Shown here in pieces: positions 56,773 through 64,000 of a stretch of DNA of 64,000 bases. Source of the DNA: Diospyros lotus. Lineage: Eukaryota; Streptophyta; Magnoliopsida; Ericales; Ebenaceae. The position numbers and the translations under genes are program-made. Numbering within the stretch: position 1 is the stretch's first letter; each line of letters starts with the position of its first letter. The stretch covers positions 11,786,907 to 11,850,906 of the forward strand of contig NC_068351.1 in the NCBI RefSeq assembly GCF_014633365.1, written 5' to 3'. The notes beneath the pieces are model-generated. The model did no database searches. It was given only the letters and a program-made list of their open reading frames with translations, and had not been told where the DNA came from.

Positions 56773-57900
56773 CTAAGGCATGTTAGGAACATCTTTAGGA
56801 TCAATGGGAGAAAAATTAGAAGAATTGGGCTGAAGGTCGAGAAGAAAAAGAAGCTGATCTTCATTTGTAGTGGACTGATTTTGGATACCCTGATCATTGC
56901 TGAAATAGGATAAATTTTCAGCAAAAGTCACATCAGCAGAAACAAAGAATCGTTTAGTAGAAGGATGATAACATCTATACCCTTTTTGAGTAGAAGAAGA
57001 CCCAACAAAGATGCATTTTAGAGCTCGAGGATCTAACTTACTCCGATGTGGACCATGAATATGAACAAATGCAACACAACCAAAGATTTTAGGTTTCCAG
57101 CCACTAAGAATAAGAAGATCAAGAAAAAATCTTGTCAAGAGTTGAATTGGACTATGGAAATCAAGAATTTTAGAAGGCAACCGATTTATAAGAAATGTAG
57201 CAGTTAGGGTAGCTTCTCCCCAATAATACTTAGGGGGACATTGTGATGGAAGAGAAGTGCTCTTATGACAGCTAGTAAGTGCCCATTTTTCCTTTCCACC
57301 ACCCCATTTTGTTGGGGGTGTGTAGGGACAAGAGGACTCATGAATGATTCTCTTTTGCTGAAAGAAACTTGTAAATGATTGATTGAAGTAATCTTTAGCA
57401 TTATCAGACCTTAATCTCTTGATTTCTACTCCAAATTGAGTACTAATCATGTTGTAAAAGGAAGGAAAAATTGTACTCACTTCAGATTTATTTTTCATGA
57501 GAAAAAGCCAAACAACTCGAGTACAATCATCCACAAACACAATAAACCACCGTGCCCCAGAAATATTGGGGATGATTGCAGGGCCCCAAACATCACTATG
57601 GATTAGAGAAAATGGAAGGCAAGTCCTCTTATTTGATGAAGGATAAGGTACCCTTTTATGTTTGGCTAATTCACAAACAGAACATTGGAAATCTTTAATA
57701 TCAAGATCCCTAAATAAAGCTGGAAACATGACTCGAATAGTAGAAAAAGAAGGATGACCAAATCGAGAGTGGTATAACAAAATCTGATCTTTATTGGACT
57801 GAACTAAACATGACATAGGGTGAACCTCCTCCTTTGTCTCGTGCCCATTTGGTCCATCTAGATAGTATAAACCAGTCTTTGCCCTAGCAAGCCCAATCAT
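56773..57900 (-). pseudogene. Copia integrase
   Basis: Contains LYHSRFGHPSFSTIRVMFPA, CELAKHKRVPYP, the catalytic-core words SLIHSDVWGPA and FVDDCTRVVWLFLM, LRSDNAKDYFNQSF, and the end word KCIFVGSSSTQKGYRCYHP. A shift near 57310 splits the QQNGVVERKN word into another frame. Confidence 0.88.
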
Positions 57901-58139
57901 CCTCCTCGGCTCCTGTTCCTAAATTTTACAGATATTAGAAGAAAAGTTAATGCTGCAATTGCTATCTAGAATTAACTTTTGGATAGAAATGAGGTTAGTG
58001 AACAGTTTTGGAACATGGAGAACATCTTTAAGAATAAGATGTTCATTGAGAATGATATGTCCTTAACCGGCAACAGTGGTCAAGGATCCATTTGCCATGG
58101 CTATCTTTTTTGAGCTATATGGGCTATAGGTGATGAACA

Positions 58140-59610
58140 GATTGGATATGATCAGTTGCCCCGGAATCTAGGATCCATTTATTAGGTTAAGTAATTCCTA
58201 AAGCATGTAAGGAGAGAAATTGAGATGAAATACCTGAAAGTGCAAGGGAACAGGTACCTTTTTTAGTCCTTTTGTCAAGAGATTCCAACAAACCTCTTAG
58301 CCTTTCAATTTCAGCCTTATTAAGTTCATCTTCTGGTTCTGGTTTCTTTTGCTCACTTTCCTAACAAATGCTGGCCATATAGGCTTGACCATGTCATTGG
58401 CCCCTCGGTTGTCCTCCTTTGGTAGTTGGTTTTCCATGCAATCTCCAACACTTGTCTATGGTGTGCCTTGGTTTTTTTGCAAAAGGTACACCATGTCATG
58501 ATCCTAGGGACTTGTCCCACATCGAAAGTTCAGGCTTCTGGTGTGGGGTTTATAACCTCTTGGGCACCCTCCCCTTAATAACTAGCTTTTGAGGGTGAGT
58601 TCTACCCGAGAGTTGTAACAATAGTATCAGAGCCGACCCCATGGCTCCCAGTGCAAGCGAGGGGCAACGAAGGTGATATCGGCATTGCAGTGTTCGCCCG
58701 AGACTAGCAGTGGCTAGTGCACAGCCTGCCGTCGTGGGCGTCGGGCTACGGAGCGTGGTGGTATGTTATGGTCCACTATAAAGTATGGGATTCCCCACAT
58801 TGGAAGTTCAAGCTTCTGGTGTGGGGTTTATAACCTCTTGGGCACCCTCCCCTTAACAACTAGCTTTTGAGGGTGAGTTCTACCCGAGGGTTGGAACACA
58901 CCATAGAGTATTTATGTCCACCACCTTCCTGTCATCTCTAGGCCTTTTACTGGGAGTCTTTAGATAGATTAGGGCAGAATTTTCAAGTTAAGGAGTGTCT
59001 AACATTACTACTCTCCTTCCTTCTTTAGCACGAATTAGAGAAATTACCTCATTAAAGGAAGGTAAATCATCTTTTCCTAGTATTTGAACTCTTACCAGGT
59101 CAAATTCCATGTTAAGGCTAGCCAAAAAATCATATATCCTCTCTTTTTTTACAAATCTTCTTTGTAAAGCAATATCTTCGCTGCATTTCATCTTGAGACT
59201 TTGATAATGATCTAACTCTTGCCATAAGGTTTGCATGATGTTAGCATACTCAGTAATGGATTTCCCCCCTTGCTTGGTTGTTGCCACCTTGGTCCTTATT
59301 TCGTATATCTGGGCAACATCTTTAACCTTCGAATAAGTGAGGTTAACAGCTTCTCAAATATCATTGGTTGTGGGTACAAACATCATGGTATCACTTATTT
59401 TGGGTACTATGGAGTTCCACAACCATGACATAACCAAGGAGTCTTCTTCATCCCAAGTTGAGAACATAGAATCTCCCTCCTTCGGACTAATTCCCAGCAA
59501 GTGGCTAAGTTTCGCTTTCCCCTTGAGAAACGTGTGGATGAGTTGGGACCATTTTAGGTAATTTTTTCCATTCAACCTATAGGCTGCTTGGAGATTTTGC
59601 AATTCTTCTC
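58140..59610 (-). pseudogene. Copia gag and protease with TRIM inside
   Basis: The gag frames 59602-59354 (LQAAYRLNGKNYLKWSQLIH, FLKGKAKLSHLLG) and 59287-58988 (SITEYANIMQTLWQELDHYQ) are split by a stop. The zinc knuckle CTFCKKTKAHHRQVLE is broken by the TRIM at 58494-58898. The protease word WILDSGATDHIQSVHHL (about 58140-58185) keeps its active Asp. Confidence 0.85.
58494..58898 (+). mobile_element. TRIM, 405 bp, in the copia zinc-knuckle region
   Basis: Direct repeats at 58494-58620 and 58764-58898 share GTTTATAACCTCTTGGGCAC and TAACTAGCTTTTGAGGGTGA words, with TG...CA ends. After the first repeat comes ATAGTATCAGAGCCGACC, a primer site. The interior is about 143 bp and non-coding. The flanks are an exact CACCA duplication (58489-58493 and 58899-58903). 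Confidence 0.9.
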
Positions 59611-59635
59611 CTGATCCTATACTTCCATAACCAAC

Positions 59636-60238
59636 TGTTAGGATTAGGAGCTCTTAGAAACTCAATTCAATACTCTTTTGTTTGCCAACCTCTCAATACT
59701 CCTCACCCAGAAATCACCCACACCAGATTATATAAATTGTAAATGAAAAATAGCAAAGAAATTAAAGTAAAGAACAATCAAACCAAACAGTAGGCGCTGA
59801 TTTATCCTGGTTCAGATTGCAATATGCAATCCTACATCCAGCCTTGATCCCGAGAGCAAATTCCACTAGAAAACCATTGAACAAGATTACAAGAACTCTC
59901 TTTTCCCTCTCTCACACAAGTTCACTGCCCTCACACGAGAATACAAAGACAAACTTTCTCTCTAAGCCTTTCTCTCTGTCAGCAGTCTCATTTGTATCCA
60001 GAGAAACAATTTGAAGAGTGAATGATGTTATATCCAACTGCCTAGGCCTCGCCTCCTATTTATAGAACATAGGGGGCGATAATTACAATCGGTTTATTTA
60101 GCCTACACAAAGACTATAATATCCCTCATAATATAACATCTAAGTTAATTAATCTAACTTAGAAAAAATCCAGCCGCACTCATTCTTCAAACAGGTTCTA
60201 TTATCTTCATCTTCTAGACTCCATGCAAAAACCCAACA
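59636..60238. repeat. Solo LTR, 603 bp, in the copia leader
   Basis: Starts TGTTAGGATTAGG and ends AACCCAACA (TGTT...AACA inverted ends), flanked by an exact CCAAC duplication (59631-59635 and 60239-60243). It contains a TATTTATAG word near 60057. No coding region. Confidence 0.88.
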
Positions 60239-60778
60239 CCAACAAATGGAGTATCTGTTGTGCTGCTAGTAGCAATCAATTCTGGGGTGGCTGACAGATT
60301 AGGAGTGGTTGAGATATCGGAAAGAAAGGTTATGAATGAAACAACAACTTTCCAGAGATAGTGAAAAGGAAAAACTCAGCTACGAAGAGAACAAAAGGTA
60401 GCTGGAGATAGCAAGAGGAAAGAACACGTCAATGAAGACAGAAAAATGGAAGGAACGCACAAAAAACTGAAGCACTAGGTCGATGGCTTTGATACCATGT
60501 CAAAAAGTCTTTACTGAAAATGTGAATTCCTTGATTAATTCTCCCTTGTGGGAGTAATATATATATAGAACTTCCTCTATTGATTATGAAGTTTCTAAAT
60601 GCTAGCAAGATTCTAATCCTAAAATAAGGAAAGAATATAAATCTGTAAGATACAACAACTATGGAAAGAATGACAACAAAAGATATACAACAGCAATAGG
60701 AAATAAATCAAGAAATCATTGATTGATTTAGGAATCAATCATTGGCACCAGATCTGGATCATATCCGTTGACAGTATA

Positions 60779-61285
60779 TACAAGAGCACATATATAACAT
60801 AAAAAGTTTAGATTCTTTCTTAGCAGCAACAATTCAATAGATTATGTTTTTATCTTTCACCTGAAGAAATTTCCAGGCTAAACTTATACAAGGAAGCTTA
60901 TTACTTAAGATCTTCCATGTTGGACCCACCCAAAATCCCAATAAATAGCAATCTAAACAACCTGACCATAGGGACAATTAAAGGGAGTGAAATAACAGAA
61001 CATAGAGACCTGCTAACTACAGAAAGTTCCTCTGACATGCCAAGAAAACTTTCATTTAAACAAGTTAATCTTGAATTATCAAGTTCATTGCTGTGATATG
61101 GCACACACCATCCCTGTCCCCTGGTACAGCATCCCAATGCTTTACCCTGGCATGTGTAACCTCATGCATGCAGATCCTCCATCAAAGTGCATGTTTAATC
61201 TCATTTCAGTCCCTGAAAGTCATGTGGTGCTGCAGGTTAACCTGTGGAGATGCTTGTTGAGTGGCCTATGGAATGATCCATGGAA
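60779..61285 (-). other. Unassigned host sequence upstream of the copia element
   Basis: This should be intron or upstream sequence of the dehydrogenase-reticulon gene. A minus-strand donor-like CAG/GTGAAAG lies at about 60862, but the text before it does not match the expected dehydrogenase exon, so I do not call an exon. No other feature is recognised. Confidence 0.35.
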
Positions 61286-61290
61286 CAACC

Positions 61291-61640
61291 TGACGCAGCG
61301 TAGGAAGTGATTTAAACCAGTTTCACGTTGAAATTGAAGATGAAATCGAATTTAAGAGAAGAAATATGATATTATTCTAAAGCTGCTTTCTAAAACTTAG
61401 AACAAGAATATTTATAGGCTAATCTTAAACCTTAATTCACCAGGAAAAGGAATTCCTAGTTGAATCAGGATGAGAAAAACAAAAGTCAAATCCTAATTAA
61501 AGTAGAAAACTGAAATTCTAATTGAAGTAGAAAACTAAAACTGAAATCCTAAATTGCAATAGGAAATCCTAATTGCAGTAGAAAACTGAAAGGCTCACCT
61601 GGCTTCTTTCGGACTCTTCTAGGCTGGATGTTCCATGTCA
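61291..61640 (-). repeat. Solo LTR, 350 bp, same family as 8178-9177
   Basis: Starts TGACGCAGCGTAGG and ends CCATGTCA, flanked by an exact CAACC duplication (61286-61290 and 61641-61645). It matches the split LTR at 8178-9177 along its length (AAATATGATATTATTC, GGCTTCTTTCGGACT). Confidence 0.88.
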
Positions 61641-61976
61641 CAACCAAAGTCATGTGTGAAAATCAAATTCAAAGGTGACGATTGATAAGGTGCTCAAAGA
61701 AGAACTCACACAAACAAGCGAAGGGTTTTGACAAATATCCTTATGGCAAGGGGCAGAGCTGGTTGGGAAGTTTTGCAACTGAGCCTAGTGCTGCCAGTGA
61801 TTAAACTTGATCCAATTAGTAAGGCATAACATAATGTATTCAGTCATTCAGCCATGGCACGACCAACCCAATTCCATCATCAACCAGTTATTGGGTTCAA
61901 AAGACCAATACATCAAGCACAAACACTTATCAGTCTTGGTCATGTGGACCCTAACACATTGGAATGGCCCCATACA

Positions 61977-61978
<2 letters not shown>

Positions 61979-62010
<32 letters not shown>
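61979..62010. repeat. (TC)n microsatellite
   Basis: About 16 TC units followed by a short C run, at the broken edge of the gypsy element. Confidence 0.9.
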
Positions 62011-62012
<2 letters not shown>

Positions 62013-62019
62013 CCCGCTA

Positions 62020-64000
62020 AAACCCCATTTGTTTTGGCTTTTTCTTTGCACCTCAAAGTCCCTAAAAGGCTTTTTCTTTCCACATGCATTTGTTTCTAGA
62101 ATTAAAGGCTTGCTAAAGTCAGGTAGCCCTAGATTCGGCACCCTACTCATAGCCCCCTTCAACTTCTCAAAAGCCTCCTCTACTAAAGGCCCCCAATTGA
62201 ACCCCCTTCTTCAAAAGGTCTGTCAAGGGCTTGCTAATGGCTCTGTAGTCCTTCACAAATCGGCAATAATACTCGGTTAATCCCAAAAATCCTCTTAGGG
62301 CCCTCGTCGAAGTAGGTCTTGGCCAAGACACCATAGCCTCTACTTTTCTTGGATCTGTGCTAACCCCCTGCCTGGATATAATATGCCCCAAATACTCAAT
62401 CTGCCCTTAACCACAGGAGCATTTAGATTTCTTAATAAAGAGCTAGTTAGATCTGAAGATCTCAAAAGTGGTCTTTAGGTGAGATAGGTGTTGATCAAAA
62501 GTAAGGCTATAGATGAGTATATCATCAAAGAATACCAATGTAAATTTTCGAAGATAAGGTTCAAAAATTATGTATTGTTCATGAGGGATTTGAGTGGCTG
62601 GAGCATTAGTGAGGCCAAAGGGCATCACCAAGAATTAAAAATGCCCATGGTGGGTTCTAAAGGTTGTTTTGCGTATGTCCTCGAGTTTCATTCTAATTTG
62701 GTGATAACCCGAGCGTAGGTCAAGCTTAGAAAAGAATTGGGCATTGTGTAGTTCATCCAAAAGGTCCTCAACAAGGGATATAGGAAACTTATCCTTGATG
62801 GTCATGGCATTAAGTTGGCAGTAATCCACACAAAATCGCCATGATCCATCTTTCTTCTTAACTAATAAAACTAGGGAAGCAAAAGGGCTTTGGCTAGGGC
62901 AGATGATAGATTGTTGAAACATATCCCTAACCATTTTCTCAATCTCATTCTTTTGGATTGGGGGGTATCGATAAGATCTAATGATAACAAGTTCCATATT
63001 TGGCTTTAGGTTAATAGTGTGGTCATAAATTCTAGTAAGGGGAAGGGATGTGGGCTCAACAAATAGATCCTCATACTCTTCCAACAATGTATTAAGGAGA
63101 TCTAAGTGATGTACATGGTCGGACATACCTTGGGGTGTGCTGATTGTCAAGAATATTTCTCCTCGCATCTTCTAATCGACATGGATCTCCTCAATGGCCA
63201 CAATTGAGAATAGCTGTGCCAACTGATTCCACTTTCCTTTGATCACCTTCTGCAGCCTTCTTCCAAAAATCATTTTACAAGCCCCTGTTTCTTTTCCCCC
63301 TATCAATGTCATCTTCCTTCCTTCCTTCTCAAAAGAGACCTCCATCTGGTTGAAATCAGAGCTAATGGGGCTCACCCCCTTCATCCAATCCACGCCAAGG
63401 ACTACATCACAACCCCCTAGCTACAGTAGCCTTAGGTCTACCTCAAATCTCAACCCTTGCATTTCCCAGCAAAAGCCATTACAGGCTAATTTACTCATCA
63501 CTCAATTCCCATTAGCCACTGTCACACTCAAAGGTGGGGTACTTGAGTCTTTTAGTCGTGCTGACACTTGAGTCTTTTAGTCGTGCTTCCATCAAGAAAG
63601 TTGTGGGTACTCCCACTATCAATTAGGATCATCAAGTTACAACCTTTAGCTTGACCCTCCACCTTGATAATTTTATTATTAGCTACCTCCTTCAGAGCAT
63701 GAATTGAGATCTCGCCATTATCCTCCTCTGCATCCTCCCCAATGTCCTCTCCCTCTATTTCCCCTTGAACCTCCCCTTCATCTCCTTCCAGTAGAAGAAT
63801 ATGCCTTTTACATTGATGCCCGAGGTGGTACTTGTCACCACATCGAAAACAAAGGCCAGCCAATCTCCTTTGCTCCCTTAATTGCTCTCCATATGGAGCT
63901 GAACTCGATCCCACTATATTTTTTACTCCTTGATTTCCCCTCACCATATCCCGGTTATAATTCTTTCCCCTAATAGTGGATGTCCCTAGAACTACTCCTT
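62020..64000 (-). mobile_element. Gypsy element, partial, minus strand, runs off the window
   Basis: Minus strand, from 64000 down: gag zinc knuckle CFRCGDKYHLGHQC, protease ILIDSGSTHNFLD (active motif intact), MEVSFEKEGRKMTLIGGKET, RT ([51 protein letters not shown]), RT thumb (TRALRGFLGLTEYYCRFVKD) and the start of RNase H (LILETNACG). It ends near 62020 at the TC repeat. It is the same family as the outer gypsy at 31887, in opposite orientation, and better preserved. Frame breaks occur near 63550, 63170, 62633 and 62400. Confidence 0.88.

Larger units (their letters stand above)
54605..60773 (-). mobile_element. Ty1/copia element with two nested insertions, 6.17 kb
   Basis: LTRs at 54605-54881 and 60498-60773 start TGTCAAAAAGTC and end GTTGACA. 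The flanks are an exact duplication GTATA (54600-54604 and 60774-60778). On the minus strand the primer site ATGGTATCAAAGCCAT lies beside the upper LTR and a polypurine tract (CTCAAGTTTGAGGGGTG) beside the lower one. Coding on the minus strand: gag, protease, integrase, RT, RNase H. It contains a TRIM (58494-58898) and a solo LTR (59636-60238). It lies upstream of the first recognised exon of the dehydrogenase-reticulon gene. Confidence 0.93.

Noticed and set aside
61071..61310. Open frame at 61.1-61.3 kb as a dehydrogenase exon
   Set aside because: It is on the + strand, opposite to the gene, and runs into the solo LTR; neither strand gives expected dehydrogenase text.

Overview
This window looks like nuclear DNA of a flowering plant, most likely a eudicot with a TE-rich genome. 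The grounds are a DYW-type pentatricopeptide gene, a plant-type CCCH zinc-finger gene with ankyrin repeats, a split sterol dehydrogenase/reticulon gene with GT-AG introns, and plant Ty1/copia, Ty3/gypsy, RTE LINE, SINE, TRIM, Helitron, hAT and Harbinger elements. I cannot name the species. I see no bacterial, organellar or CRISPR features.

Layout. At 1-3 kb is a DYW pentatricopeptide gene on + that resembles Arabidopsis MEF1 (At5g52630), broken by one apparent missing base near 1579. From 3.4 to 10.2 kb lie degenerate elements: a hAT-like MITE, a copia LTR with the start of gag, a Tat-like gypsy LTR with gag, a gypsy gag on - with a TRIM nested in its LTR, and a Harbinger-type element. At 13.0-15.1 kb is an intact CCCH gene on - (699 aa, OXS2/TZF type), whose leader may hold two short overlapping uORFs. 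From 16.5 to 26 kb is AT-rich intergenic DNA with MITEs, a foldback and a solo LTR. At 26.1-29.2 kb is a non-autonomous Helitron full of ~250-bp AT-rich tandem repeats.

From 29.4 to at least 54.5 kb, on -, is the 3' part of a gene for a 3-beta-hydroxysteroid dehydrogenase/decarboxylase with a C-terminal reticulon domain. Six exons join in phase over about 282 codons. Its introns are stretched by transposons: an 18.2-kb intron holds a SINE and a 13.75-kb gypsy element that itself contains a second gypsy, a 1.5-kb solo LTR and a copia; a 3.2-kb intron holds a LINE with a hAT inside it; upstream of the first recognised exon sits a 6.2-kb copia containing a TRIM and a solo LTR. The 5' exons were not recognised and probably lie beyond the window or in 60.8-61.3 kb. 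The right edge (62-64 kb) is part of a gypsy element of the same family as the one in the big intron, in opposite orientation.

The genes do not form a pathway or operon. By family knowledge one acts in organelle RNA editing, one in stress-related gene regulation, and one in ER sterol C-4 demethylation. The unusual content is mostly structural: clean target-site duplications that fix a nested insertion order, a decayed duplicate of a coding exon's 5' part inside the adjacent intron, and the single-base break in the editing factor. I found no convincing new biological system.
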